Below are positions 25,691 to 33,413 of a DNA stretch of 36,391 nucleotides, piece by piece. This DNA is from Xanthomonas arboricola pv. juglandis (GTDB lineage: Bacteria > Pseudomonadota > Gammaproteobacteria > Xanthomonadales > Xanthomonadaceae). Numbering within the stretch: the stretch's first letter is position 1; every line of letters starts with the position of its first letter. Position numbers and translations under genes: made by a program. The notes below the pieces were generated by a model that did not search any database, was not told the DNA's origin, and worked only from the letters and a program-made list of their open reading frames with translations. The stretch lies in NCBI RefSeq assembly GCF_001013475.1, contig NZ_JZEF01000007.1, forward strand, positions 61,071 through 97,461. The letters run 5' to 3'.

Positions 25691-27337
25691 CTAGCGCGTC
25701 GACAGATCCGGGTCGCGGATGCCTTGCCGGCGCAGCTCCAGCACGGTCGGCGTGATCGCCGCGATGCGTGCATCCACCCGCGCCCGTGTCACATAGTCGA
25801 GATCTTTCTTCTTCAGCGCTTCCAACTGGATCAGCGCCTGTTCCGGGCGTCCGTTCAAGTACGCAGCTTCGGCATAGGCCTCGCTGGCACGCAGATGGTC
25901 GCCGGACAGCTCGCAGGCGCGTGCGTAGGTCTGCTGCAACAGGGGATCTTCGCTGCTGCGATGCAGGAGCGGCTCCAGCACCTGGCGCGCGCGCTGGCCG
26001 GACTCCTTGCTGGCCTGCTCGTTGAGCGCTCCGGCATAGGTCAGCGCCACCGCGCGGTTGTTCGGCAGCTGCTTGAGCAGCGCGTCGAAACGCGCATTGG
26101 CCACCTCGCGCTGGCCCACCCGCGCCTGCGCCTCGCTCAGCCCCAGCGACAGCCACAGGTTGTCCGGGTGCGCTTCCAGCAGGCTGGTCAGTTCGGCCAC
26201 CGGCTCACTGGGCCGGCTGCCGCTGTTGCGCAGGCGTGCCAGCGCCAGCCCGTAGCGCTGCGCGTCGGTCAGGCCGTGCTTGGCACTGCGGCGCAGGGTC
26301 TCGTATTCGCGGATGGCCGCATCCGGCGTGGTGGCGCTGAGCACGCGCAGGCGTTCCTTGGCCCAGTCAAAGTTCTGCTGGTCGCCGCTGCGGCTCAGCG
26401 CATCCACCGGCAGCCGCAGCGCATACGGCAGCAGCGCGTTGCCGTTGCGGCTCAACGGTTCGGACAGCGACGGGTCGGCCGGGTCCACTCGTTCCTGGCG
26501 CGTGCCGCCCGGCACCGAGGTGGTCAGCACCACGGTGTTCTTCTTCATCTGCTCGGCGCGCGCCTTGGCCTCGCTGATGCGGGTGACCGTGACCGGGTGG
26601 GTCTGCAGAAAGTCCGGCGCGCTGTAGCCGCCCTCGTTGGCGCGCATCGCCACCGACATGCGCTCGAAGAAGCCGGCCATTGCATCCACGTCGTAGCCGC
26701 TGCGCACCAGCGTGCGGATGCCCAGCCGGTCGGCCTCGGATTCGTTGGAGCGGGTGTAGTCGATCTGGCGCTGCTGCATCAGCCCCATCGCACTGGTGAT
26801 GCCGGCCATGGTGGCATCGCCCTTTGAATTGCCGCCGGCCTGTTGCGCGGCGACCACCGCTGCCAGCATGCCGAGCAGGATCGGAATCTGGTCGCGCTGC
26901 GCCCGTTCCACCCCGCGCAGCACATGCTGCTGGGTGACGTGGGCGATTTCGTGCGACAGCACCGCGGCCACTTCGTCTTCGCGCTCTGCGGTCAACACCA
27001 GTCCGGCATTGACCGCGATATAGCCGCCCAGCGTGGCGAAGGCATTGATCTGGCGGTCGCGCAGCATGAAAAACGTAAACGGCTGCTGCGGCTGGTCGCT
27101 GTTGGCGCCGAGCCGGGTGCCCATGGTCTGCAGCCAGTCGGTGATCAGCGGGTCGTCCAGCACGTAGTCGTAATTGCGCAACTCGGCCAGCATCATCTTG
27201 CCGTACTCGGCCTGGCGCGCCGGGGTCAGCAGTTCGCCGGCAGACGAGCCGATGTCGGGCAGGCGGTTTTCCTGCGCGGGTGCCACCCCCATGGCAACGG
27301 CCAGCGTGAGGGCGGTGGCGAGCGGTAGCAGGCGCAA
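25691..27337 (-). CDS. M48-family periplasmic metalloprotease/chaperone with TPR domain (BepA-like)
   Basis: A secreted zinc metallopeptidase (548 aa from the chosen start). A Sec signal peptide (RLLPLATALTLAVAMG) precedes the M48 catalytic domain. That domain has HEIAH at residues 129-133 with ligands His129 and His133 and base Glu130, and a third acidic ligand in NESEADRLG. The C-terminal half is TPR-like. E. coli BepA degrades or matures the LptD outer-membrane protein; a similar quality-control role is likely. I chose TTG at 27337 because GGGAG precedes it at good spacing and it opens directly on the signal peptide. An ATG at 27397 would add 20 polar residues ahead of the signal. Confidence 0.88.
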   Translation of the reverse strand: MRLLPLATALTLAVAMGVAPAQENRLPDIGSSAGELLTPARQAEYGKMMLAELRNYDYVLDDPLITDWLQTMGTRLGANSDQPQQPFTFFMLRDRQINAFATLGGYIAVNAGLVLTAEREDEVAAVLSHEIAHVTQQHVLRGVERAQRDQIPILLGMLAAVVAAQQAGGNSKGDATMAGITSAMGLMQQRQIDYTRSNESEADRLGIRTLVRSGYDVDAMAGFFERMSVAMRANEGGYSAPDFLQTHPVTVTRISEAKARAEQMKKNTVVLTTSVPGGTRQERVDPADPSLSEPLSRNGNALLPYALRLPVDALSRSGDQQNFDWAKERLRVLSATTPDAAIREYETLRRSAKHGLTDAQRYGLALARLRNSGSRPSEPVAELTSLLEAHPDNLWLSLGLSEAQARVGQREVANARFDALLKQLPNNRAVALTYAGALNEQASKESGQRARQVLEPLLHRSSEDPLLQQTYARACELSGDHLRASEAYAEAAYLNGRPEQALIQLEALKKKDLDYVTRARVDARIAAITPTVLELRRQGIRDPDLSTR

Positions 27338-27485
27338 GTGGAACTCCCAGGTGGTGCGCGGAGCATGCGGGCAGCACGGCGCGATGGCGTGAATCATCGG
27401 TTAATCCACAGTGTTGCGGTGACGACATGGAAATTCCAGTCGCCCGGTACCATTGTCAGACCTCAGACCAACCGCGGAGTTTCCC

Positions 27486-27794
27486 GTGAGCCAAGATACC
27501 AACGTGCAGGATGCGGCCAGCGGCCCGCAGATCACCCTGTATTCCTCCGCGATCTGCCCGTACTGCGTGGCGGCCAAGAACTTCCTCAAGAGCAAGGGCC
27601 GGACCTGGACCGAGGTGCGCATCGACCTGGACCCGGCCGAGCGCAACAAGATGGTTGCGCTGGCCAAGCGCACCAGCGTGCCGCAGATCTTCGTCGGCGA
27701 CGTCCATGTGGGCGGCTACGACGACATGATGGCGATGCACCGGGCCGGCAAGCTCGAGCCCTTGCTGGCCGGCAACACAGGCGGCCAGGCATGA
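27486..27794 (+). CDS. grxC: Glutaredoxin 3
   Basis: A 102-aa dithiol glutaredoxin, the cytoplasmic glutathione-dependent disulfide reductase. The active site is Cys24-Pro-Tyr-Cys27. The cis-proline loop is TSVPQIF, and the glutathione-binding GGYDD follows. The GTG start at 27486 has GGAG 7 nt upstream. An N-terminal extension of about 14 residues before the thioredoxin-fold strand is slightly longer than in E. coli. Its stop overlaps the next gene's start (ATGA), so the two are co-translated. Confidence 0.93.
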   Translation: MSQDTNVQDAASGPQITLYSSAICPYCVAAKNFLKSKGRTWTEVRIDLDPAERNKMVALAKRTSVPQIFVGDVHVGGYDDMMAMHRAGKLEPLLAGNTGGQA

Positions 27795-28186
27795 GCGAGA
27801 CCGGCAGCGGCAGCGACGACCGGCTGCGCGAGTTCACCGAATTCCGCCAGCGCATGAACCAGCGCATCCTGGCCGAGCCGAACCAGGTGGTGCGCCGGTT
27901 CTTCGCGCTGGACACCCAGACCTACCAGGCGGGCGCGCTGGACGTGAAGACGAAGGAACTGCTCGGTCTGGTCGCCTCGATGGTACTGCGCTGCGACGAC
28001 TGCATCAGCTACCACGTCGCCCAGTGCAAGGAGGCTGGTGTGACCCGCGAGGAATTCTTCGAAACCTTCTCGGTCGGCCTGGTGGTCGGCGGCTCCATCG
28101 TCATCCCGCATCTGCGGCGCGCGGTGGACTTCCTGGACCAGCTCGAAGGCGGCGCCCCGGCACCGGAGCAGCACGCGCACGGGTGA
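27791..28186 (+). CDS. Carboxymuconolactone decarboxylase/AhpD-like protein
   Basis: A 131-aa helical protein of the CMD/AhpD family. The redox motif Cys68-Asp-Asp-Cys71 followed by His75 (RCDDCISYHV) matches the peroxidase-type members, which reduce peroxides or disulfides, rather than the decarboxylases that lack the cysteines. It overlaps the glutaredoxin gene by 4 bp (27791-27794), which fits a thiol-redox partnership. It is probably a cytoplasmic oligomer. Confidence 0.88.
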   Translation: MSETGSGSDDRLREFTEFRQRMNQRILAEPNQVVRRFFALDTQTYQAGALDVKTKELLGLVASMVLRCDDCISYHVAQCKEAGVTREEFFETFSVGLVVGGSIVIPHLRRAVDFLDQLEGGAPAPEQHAHG

Positions 28187-28545
28187 TTGGGGCGGGAGTG
28201 GGGAGTGGTGATTCGGGATTGGTAACGGCGGGCGAGGGCGCGTGCCGCCTGTTCTCGGCGGCGTGGCCTTGGCGCGGTCCGATTTCGGCACCGGCCGCTG
28301 GCTAGGGGCAGGTGCTTTCAGGGCATCTGCACTGAAGTTGTGCATGCATGCGCTGGTAAGCGCGGCTGTTTCTGCCGCCGTTCGCTGCACCGAATGGTCG
28401 CCGTGCGCAGCTGGCGGCTCTTAGACCAAGGTCGGTTTGGGCGCCTTCACCGGCATCGGGCATAATTGCCTGTGAAACCTCCTTGCGCCGCTCTGCCGGG
28501 TATTGCGGCTGGCGCTCCCCCCTTCAAGTTCGGAAACCCAACGTT
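28187..28545. other. Intergenic region before isocitrate dehydrogenase
   Basis: No gene is supported. The first part (28190-28225) contains degenerate GGGATT/GGGAGT units of the same flavour as the heptamer repeats elsewhere. A possible promoter for icd is TTGGGC (28437-28442), an 18-bp gap and CATAAT (28461-28466); the -35 is poor. Confidence 0.5.
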
Positions 28546-29553
28546 ATGACGCAGACAATCACGGTCATCCGCGGCGACGGTATCGGCCCGGAGATCATGG
28601 ATGCCACGCTGTTCGTGCTCGACGCGCTGCAGGCTGGCCTGACCTACGAGTACGCCGACGCTGGCCTGGTCGCGCTGGAAAAGCACGGCGATCTGCTGCC
28701 CGAGTCCACCCTGGCCTCGATCACCAAGAACAAGGTGGCCCTGAAAAGCCCGCTGACCACCCCGGTCGGCGAGGGCTTCAGCTCGATCAACGTCGCCATG
28801 CGTCGCAAGTTCGACCTGTACGCCAACGTGCGTCCGGCCAAGTCGTTCCCCAACACCAAGTCGCGTTTCGCCGATGGCGTGGACCTGATCACGGTGCGTG
28901 AGAACACCGAAGGCGCCTACCTGAGCGAAGGCCAGACCGTGTCCGAGGACGGCGAGACCGCGTTCTCCGGCGCCCGCGTCACCCGCAAGGGCTCCGAGCG
29001 CATCGTGCGCTACGCCTTCGACCTGGCGCGCGCCACCGGCCGCAAGAAGGTCACCGCGGTGCACAAGGCCAACATCATCAAGTCGACCTCGGGCCTGTTC
29101 CTGAAGGTGGCGCGCGATGTGGCCACGCAGTACCCGGAAATCGAATTCCAGGAAATGATCGTCGACAACACCTGCATGCAGCTGGTGATGCGTCCTGAGC
29201 AGTTCGACATCATCGTGACCACCAACCTGTTCGGCGACATCATTTCCGACCTGTGCGCCGGTCTGGTCGGCGGCCTGGGCCTGGCCCCGGGCGCCAACAT
29301 CGGTGTGGACGCGGCGATCTTCGAGGCCGTGCACGGCTCGGCGCCGGACATCGCAGGGCAGGGCAAGGCCAACCCGTGCGCGCTGCTGCTGGGTGCCGCG
29401 CAGATGCTGGACCACATCGGTCAGCCGCAGAACGCCGAGCGCCTGCGCGAAGCGATCGTGGCCACTCTGGAAGCCAAGGATTCGCTGACCCCCGACCTGG
29501 GCGGCACCGGCAACACTATGGGCTTCGCCAAGGCCATCGCCAGCCGCCTCTGA
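28546..29553 (+). CDS. icd: NAD-type isocitrate dehydrogenase
   Basis: A 335-aa beta-decarboxylating dehydrogenase converting isocitrate to 2-oxoglutarate in the TCA cycle. It opens with ITVIRGDGIGPEIM and carries the substrate-site segments VRENTEGAYLSE, KANIIKSTSG and NLFGDIISDLCAG. The cofactor loop reads GSAPDIAG. At the two positions where NADP enzymes such as E. coli Icd have Lys-Tyr, this has Asp268-Ile269, the established marker of NAD specificity. It is shorter than E. coli Icd (416 aa) and closer to the mitochondrial IDH and isopropylmalate/homoisocitrate dehydrogenase layout. The substrate call is supported by overall pattern, but a homologous isopropylmalate-type activity cannot be fully excluded by eye. 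Confidence 0.88.
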   Translation: MTQTITVIRGDGIGPEIMDATLFVLDALQAGLTYEYADAGLVALEKHGDLLPESTLASITKNKVALKSPLTTPVGEGFSSINVAMRRKFDLYANVRPAKSFPNTKSRFADGVDLITVRENTEGAYLSEGQTVSEDGETAFSGARVTRKGSERIVRYAFDLARATGRKKVTAVHKANIIKSTSGLFLKVARDVATQYPEIEFQEMIVDNTCMQLVMRPEQFDIIVTTNLFGDIISDLCAGLVGGLGLAPGANIGVDAAIFEAVHGSAPDIAGQGKANPCALLLGAAQMLDHIGQPQNAERLREAIVATLEAKDSLTPDLGGTGNTMGFAKAIASRL

Positions 29554-29568
29554 GCGACACAGCGACAG

Positions 29569-29599
29569 AAAAAAAGGGCGCCCAGGCGCCCTTTTTTTT
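29569..29599. terminator. Bidirectional terminator after icd
   Basis: An A run, GGGCGCC, a short CA centre, GGCGCCC and a run of eight T form a textbook hairpin that can act on both strands. It serves icd (+) and possibly the converging Bax-inhibitor gene (-). Confidence 0.9.
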
Positions 29600-29611
29600 G
29601 CGTTGAGTCCA

Positions 29612-29647
29612 GGGATTGGGGAATCGCTCTTACGATTCCCCAATCCC
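29612..29647. repeat. 15-bp perfect inverted repeat built from the GGGAATC family
   Basis: GGGATTGGGGAATCG (29612-29626), the loop CTCTTA, and its exact complement (29633-29647) lie between the icd terminator and the stop of the Bax-inhibitor gene. A further CGATTCCCC follows at about 29652. Confidence 0.9.
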
Positions 29648-29664
29648 GACGCTCGATTCCCCGC

Positions 29665-30426
29665 TCAATTCCGCGACTGCAGCTTCGACAGCAAGCGCAG
29701 GAACTCGATGTACAGCCACACCAGCGTCACCATCAGGCCGAACGCGCCATACCACTCCATGTGCTTGGGAGCGCCCTGTTCGACACCGCTTTCGATGAAG
29801 TCGAAGTCCAGCACCAGGTTCAATGCAGCCACCACCACCACGAACAGGCTGAAGCCGATGCCGATCAGGCCAGAGTCGTGGATGAAGGGGATGCGCACGC
29901 CGAACAGGCCCAGCACGATGGTCGCCAGATACACCAGCGCAATGCCGCCGGTGGCTGCCACCACGCCCAGCTTGAAGTTCTCGGTGGCCTTGATCATGCC
30001 GCTGCGATAGGCAAACAGCAGCGCGAACATGGTGCCGAAGGTCAGCAGGACCGCCTGGAACACGATGCCGTTGAAACGCGCCTCGTAGACTGCCGAGATC
30101 GCGCCCAGGAAGAAGCCTTCCACCAGCGCGTACAGCGGCGCGGTGACCGGGGCCCAGGTCGGCTTGAAGCTGGTCGCCAGCGCGAACACCAGCCCGCCGA
30201 TCGCGCCGGCGATCATGTACAGCCGCGCGGCAGGCAACGGAGCGCCATCGGCCCCGATCGACTGCGACCAGGCGAAGGCGGCGGTGACCACCGCCATCAG
30301 CAACAGCAGGCCGGTCTTGTTGACGGTGCCGTTGAGCGTCATCGCCTGACCATCGCGGGTGACTACCGAGCCGGAACCGAGGTCGAGGAAGGTGGATTCC
30401 CGAAGGGCGGGATTGCCGCTACGCAT
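29665..30426 (-). CDS. Bax inhibitor-1/YccA family membrane protein
   Basis: A 253-aa integral membrane protein of the BI-1/YccA family (UPF0005). A hydrophilic N-terminus (about 30 residues) is followed by about seven hydrophobic helices, ending in a basic tail (LLSKLQSRN). Conserved family features include the acidic residues in ALVEGFFLGAISAVYE and the last helix pair with LNLVLDFDFIE. Homologues include E. coli YccA, a modulator of the FtsH protease, and pH-gated calcium-leak channels. GGAG lies 8 nt before the ATG. Confidence 0.92.
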   Translation of the reverse strand: MRSGNPALRESTFLDLGSGSVVTRDGQAMTLNGTVNKTGLLLLMAVVTAAFAWSQSIGADGAPLPAARLYMIAGAIGGLVFALATSFKPTWAPVTAPLYALVEGFFLGAISAVYEARFNGIVFQAVLLTFGTMFALLFAYRSGMIKATENFKLGVVAATGGIALVYLATIVLGLFGVRIPFIHDSGLIGIGFSLFVVVVAALNLVLDFDFIESGVEQGAPKHMEWYGAFGLMVTLVWLYIEFLRLLSKLQSRN

Positions 30427-30511
30427 GCGTGTTCTCCATGAAATGTAGATGCCTGCCGACTTGGCGAGCGATGCCGCGAGGATACCGGATCGTCCGATTT
30501 ACACAGAGTGA

Positions 30512-30540
30512 TTGACAGCAAGGCCAATCATTCCCAAAAT
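30512..30540 (+). promoter_or_regulatory. Promoter of the tRNA operon
   Basis: TTGACA (30512-30517), a 17-bp spacer and CAAAAT (30535-30540) form a strong sigma70 promoter. A G/C-rich discriminator follows, as in stringently controlled stable-RNA promoters. It lies about 38 bp ahead of tRNA-Pro. An 8-bp inverted repeat (30545-30552 with 30567-30574) lies between promoter and tRNA. Confidence 0.8.
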
Positions 30541-30578
30541 AGCCGACCTTTCCAGCCTTCGGGATTGAAAGGTCCCGC

Positions 30579-30655
30579 CGGGGTATAGCGCAGTCTGGTA
30601 GCGCGCCTGCTTTGGGAGCAGGATGTCGGGGGTTCGAATCCCTCTACCCCGACCA
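30579..30655 (+). tRNA. tRNA-Pro (anticodon TGG)
   Basis: The acceptor strands CGGGGTA and TACCCCG pair fully. The anticodon stem is CCTGC/GCAGG with loop TTTGGGA, giving anticodon TGG. The T arm contains GTTCGAATC, and CCA is encoded at 30653-30655. It is the first gene of a three-tRNA operon. Confidence 0.95.
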
Positions 30656-30697
30656 TTCCGAGCTCTTGACGGCGTGGGAATGCGAAGTTCGGTCCGG

Positions 30698-30774
30698 GCG
30701 CCCGTAGCTCAACCGGATAGAGCACCGGCCTTCTAAGCCGGCGGTTACAGGTTCGAGTCCTGTCGGGCGCGCCA
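30698..30774 (+). tRNA. tRNA-Arg (anticodon TCT)
   Basis: The acceptor strands GCGCCCG and CGGGCGC pair fully with discriminator G. The anticodon stem is CCGGC/GCCGG with loop CTTCTAA, giving anticodon TCT. CCA is encoded at the 3' end. Confidence 0.95.
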
Positions 30775-30804
30775 TCGGCGGTGCGGTAGGAAGTAGGTTT
30801 CAGT

Positions 30805-30882
30805 GGTGGCTGTAGCTCAGCTGGTTAGAGTACTGGATTGTGATTCCAGATGTCGGGGGTTCGAGTCCCCTCAGCCACCCCA
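30805..30882 (+). tRNA. tRNA-His (anticodon GTG), likely attachment site of the adjacent element
   Basis: The acceptor strands GTGGCTG (30806-30812) and CAGCCAC (30872-30878) pair. The extra 5' G at 30805 opposite discriminator C is the hallmark of tRNA-His. The anticodon loop TTGTGAT gives GTG, and CCA is encoded at the end. The integrase gene ends 35 bp downstream, so the 3' half of this tRNA is the probable att core. Confidence 0.95.
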
Positions 30883-30917
30883 CTGAATTCCTTTTTCCAA
30901 CGAAAAACTCTTTAACT

Positions 30918-32180
30918 TCAGTGTGTTAATGTCCTATCATCCCGATCTTGGGATAGGTTGCAGTCCTGGATTGTTCCCATATCTGGGATAGGTGACGCAC
31001 CGTTCCACCCCTCTTGTAGCGCACTCAAAGCACGCACCTTCGTGTCCACTAGGACCTTCGCGTAGATGGTTGCCGTGGTCTCGATCTTGGTGTGTCCGAG
31101 CCACTCCTGAACAAGCTTCAGGTCGCCTGTGCGAGCCAGCAAACGTGTGGCGCATGTGTGCCGCAGGCAGTGAGGGACGCACTCATCTTCCGACGCCAGA
31201 TTGGTCGTGGCCTTCGCCATGTTCCATAGCTCGGTGCCGCGCTGTCGGCGCATTCCCGCAAAGGGACCATCTCCCTTCAACGCGCGTCGCCGCTTGAGCA
31301 CATCGACCACGCGCGCCGTGCACGGAATCGTGCGTACCTTTCCGCCTTTCTGCTCGCCCTTGCGCCAGAACTTGATGCCGACGACGCCAGGCATCAGTTC
31401 CCAGTCGATGTCCCGCCAGCGCACTTTGAGCGCCTGCGAGAAGCGACAGCCAATGTCTGCGAGAAAGATGAAGCAATCCACGAAGTCCGCCGCATCGCGC
31501 GAGACTTGATTGCCGCCAAGCGGGTTGTCAGGGCGGTCGTCGAGCTTGGCAATTGCATCGAACATCACCCTCTCGTCCTCTGCGGTCAGCACGAACTGGC
31601 GAGCGTTGTCGCCCTCTTTATGCGGCTTCCACTTCGGGAGGTCCTTTGGATACTGCTTGTGCTGCTTGGCGTAGGCCAGGACGTGCATTAGGGCGAACAG
31701 CTTGCGGTTCACCGTGGCCGGAGCGTTTTCCTCTTCGTCGAGGAGGTGATCTGCCAAGTCGCGGACCTTTTCTTGGTCGATGAAGGCGACTGGAGTGTCC
31801 GCTCCCAGAAATTTCTGGATCATGCGGCAGTTGGTAGCGTAGGTGGCGTTGGAGGAGGCTTCACCCCAACCGCCATCCTCGCGGTCCTTAAGGCATTTGT
31901 CGCACGCTTCTTTAAGTGTCCAGGCCCGGTCTTCGCTGCGGCGATCCTGGATGGCGGCGAGACGTTCGCCCCGGAGTATGCGTTTGAGTTCCAGCGTAGT
32001 GACTTCAGGATCGTCACGTAACGCGTCGATGATGTTCTGCTCCTTACGGAGCGCGAGGTTCTTGTCGCGAGTTCCGGTGGATAGTCGCTCGCGGCGATTG
32101 CCCACCTGCACGTCGATCATGTAATAGCGACGGTCAGCCTCCCCGGGTCGGGGGGCTGTGCCCTTGAGTCGTAACGGCAT
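30918..32180 (-). CDS. int: Tyrosine recombinase (phage/island integrase)
   Basis: A site-specific tyrosine recombinase of 420 aa that integrates and excises the element. The N-terminal arm-binding and core-binding (SAM-like) region spans about residues 1-200. The catalytic domain shows Arg246 (DIGCRFSQAL), His337 and Arg340 (HCLRHTCATRL), His363 (WLGHTKI) and the nucleophile Tyr373 (TIYAKV), all intact. Its 3' end lies 35 bp from tRNA-His, the usual place for an integrase of a tRNA-targeting prophage or island. Base composition is less G/C-rich than in the genes to the left. A MarR-like gene starts 10 bp upstream of it in the same direction. Confidence 0.94.
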   Translation of the reverse strand: MPLRLKGTAPRPGEADRRYYMIDVQVGNRRERLSTGTRDKNLALRKEQNIIDALRDDPEVTTLELKRILRGERLAAIQDRRSEDRAWTLKEACDKCLKDREDGGWGEASSNATYATNCRMIQKFLGADTPVAFIDQEKVRDLADHLLDEEENAPATVNRKLFALMHVLAYAKQHKQYPKDLPKWKPHKEGDNARQFVLTAEDERVMFDAIAKLDDRPDNPLGGNQVSRDAADFVDCFIFLADIGCRFSQALKVRWRDIDWELMPGVVGIKFWRKGEQKGGKVRTIPCTARVVDVLKRRRALKGDGPFAGMRRQRGTELWNMAKATTNLASEDECVPHCLRHTCATRLLARTGDLKLVQEWLGHTKIETTATIYAKVLVDTKVRALSALQEGWNGASPIPDMGTIQDCNLSQDRDDRTLTH

Positions 32181-32190
32181 TGCATCTCCA

Positions 32191-32595
32191 TCATGCGGAT
32201 TTCGCCGAACGCACGGCGCGCTTCTGCAGCGCCTCGTTGACGCGATCAGTGAGGTTTGAGAGGTATTGAAGACCCTTGGGGGTCATGTGGAGGAGGTTGC
32301 GGCGCGGATACAGCGGGTCAGCTTGCTGCTGGATGAATTCCATGCCGCTGGGCTGATCGCCCGGCTTGAGAGTCTTGCCGCGAAAAGACCAATCCATGAT
32401 GTGGCGGGACGCTGCAGAAGGCGTCAGGTCTTTGACGTACTTCGTAATTTCAGACTGCAGGGTTCCCGGGTGGTTGTAGGTTGCAGTGAGGCAGAGAATC
32501 TTGGATGCCAATAGTCCCGGCTCAACATCCTGGCGAAGCTCGCCAAGAGCGATGTGGAGGATCTGCACGAGTTCTTCGGTGGTCAGCTGTGTCAT
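32191..32595 (-). CDS. MarR-like winged-helix DNA-binding protein
   Basis: A 134-aa protein with a winged-helix pattern. Helices flank TLQSEITKYVKDLTPSAASRHI, which has the helix-turn-helix look of MarR-type regulators, and a hairpin wing follows (DPLYPRRNLLHMTPKG). There is no cofactor or signal segment. The start at 32595 has GGAG about 9 nt upstream; 15 further codons are open upstream but look non-coding. It sits 10 bp ahead of the integrase gene, so it may regulate integration or excision. Family membership is from pattern only. Confidence 0.7.
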   Translation of the reverse strand: MTQLTTEELVQILHIALGELRQDVEPGLLASKILCLTATYNHPGTLQSEITKYVKDLTPSAASRHIMDWSFRGKTLKPGDQPSGMEFIQQQADPLYPRRNLLHMTPKGLQYLSNLTDRVNEALQKRAVRSAKSA

Positions 32596-32652
32596 GGAGA
32601 CGGCTCCGTATGTACCTGGTGAGCGCGAAGCCGCATCCATCCTTCTTCGCGA

Positions 32653-32979
32653 TTAAGGGTCATGTCCCTCAATTGCAATGATACCGATCCCGAGGCCGAT
32701 ATACATGCAATTGACGTTGATCACGTCCACCCAGAAGCCTTTCTGGTTGGGCGTAGCCTCGATTAGGAAGAATCTTGGGCGGCGGCAAAGTAGAGCAAGC
32801 AGGCTCTTCAAGGAGTTCACTGAGTCTTTCTCTCGTATCAAATTTAGGCCATATCGCGAATTAGGGTTATGCTGTAGGTGAAGAACGATCTCAGTTGACG
32901 ACCTCAGGTGCCATGCAAAGTTAGTATCACTAGCAATTCTTGTGCCGGCAGCAACACTGCTTCCATCAAGCGCGGGCAA
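32653..32979 (-). CDS. Possible hypothetical protein
   Basis: A 108-codon frame with only a TTG start (32979) and no clear ribosome binding site. The middle and end look protein-like (NSLKSLLALLCRRPRFFLIEA, then a hydrophobic segment NVNCMYIGLGIGIIAI that could be a membrane helix). I do not recognise it. It follows the short membrane-protein frame at 32966-33139 with a small overlap. It may be a real small gene or the decayed end of one. Confidence 0.3.
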   Translation of the reverse strand: MPALDGSSVAAGTRIASDTNFAWHLRSSTEIVLHLQHNPNSRYGLNLIREKDSVNSLKSLLALLCRRPRFFLIEATPNQKGFWVDVINVNCMYIGLGIGIIAIEGHDP

Positions 32980-33139
32980 ATACGGCCAGGAATGGCGCCA
33001 GGAGTGTTAGAAGTACCCCACCGCACAGGAAGGCAAGGAAAACTGTCTTCACGACAAGGATGCCCACTTCTCGCGCCACTTTTGCCGGCTTCAAGAGCTG
33101 CTCTCGGGCATCGGGCGACGCACCACCGTCAGCTCCCAC
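32966..33139 (-). CDS. Possible small membrane protein
   Basis: A 57-aa frame starting at GTG (33139) behind an AAGG/GGAG-rich stretch and overlapping the end of the upstream 64-aa gene. Residues about 27-52 are strongly hydrophobic (VGILVVKTVFLAFLCGG and on), preceded by Lys/Arg residues, so a single-pass inner-membrane protein is expected. Such small membrane proteins are common in phage early and lysis regions, but no family is recognised. Confidence 0.42.
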   Translation of the reverse strand: MGADGGASPDAREQLLKPAKVAREVGILVVKTVFLAFLCGGVLLTLLAPFLAVFARA

Positions 33140-33285
33140 TCTCCACCTTCCCTTGAAATCGCGTGCAGCTGGACAGGCACCTCAGGCGCCGCCACACGTG
33201 CCACAGCAAGTGCATCGCTAATTGCAGTCAGAAGATCGTCCCCCGTGTTGTGCGAAGTCGTGACCATACGCGCGGCGCAGCTCAT
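33091..33285 (-). CDS. Hypothetical small protein
   Basis: A 64-aa soluble protein of unknown function. Its ATG overlaps the TGA of the 43-aa gene before it (ATGA at 33282-33285), which argues that both are expressed in one operon downstream of the DNA ligase gene. Its sequence is balanced and protein-like (DDLLTAISDALAVARVAA, then GGEWELTVVRRP). Confidence 0.6.
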   Translation of the reverse strand: MSCAARMVTTSHNTGDDLLTAISDALAVARVAAPEVPVQLHAISREGGEWELTVVRRPMPESSS

Positions 33286-33413
33286 AGATCGGCCCCCTCG
33301 TCGTCGTCGTAGGTGTCACGGGTTGTGTCTCGCAGGCGGCTATTAAAGCGCCCGGTCATCTCACAGATGGAGACCAGCGGACGTCCCCTGGAATCGCAGA
33401 TCAAGTCAATCAT
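33282..33413 (-). CDS. Hypothetical small protein
   Basis: A 43-aa frame that begins 8 bp inside the end of the DNA ligase gene and ends in an ATGA overlap with the next gene. It is basic in the middle and acidic at the end (RDTYDDDEGADL). No family is recognised. Support comes from its tight overlaps on both sides. Confidence 0.55.
   Translation of the reverse strand: MIDLICDSRGRPLVSICEMTGRFNSRLRDTTRDTYDDDEGADL

Noticed and set aside
30502..30518. PhoB box upstream of the Bax-inhibitor gene
   Set aside because: Two CTGT words occur on the minus strand but at 12-bp spacing with a poor second half; the same bases form the -35 of the tRNA promoter.
33172..33279. Second integrase or transposase in the island
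   Set aside because: No catalytic motif is seen; the open frame there is a small soluble protein of unknown type.
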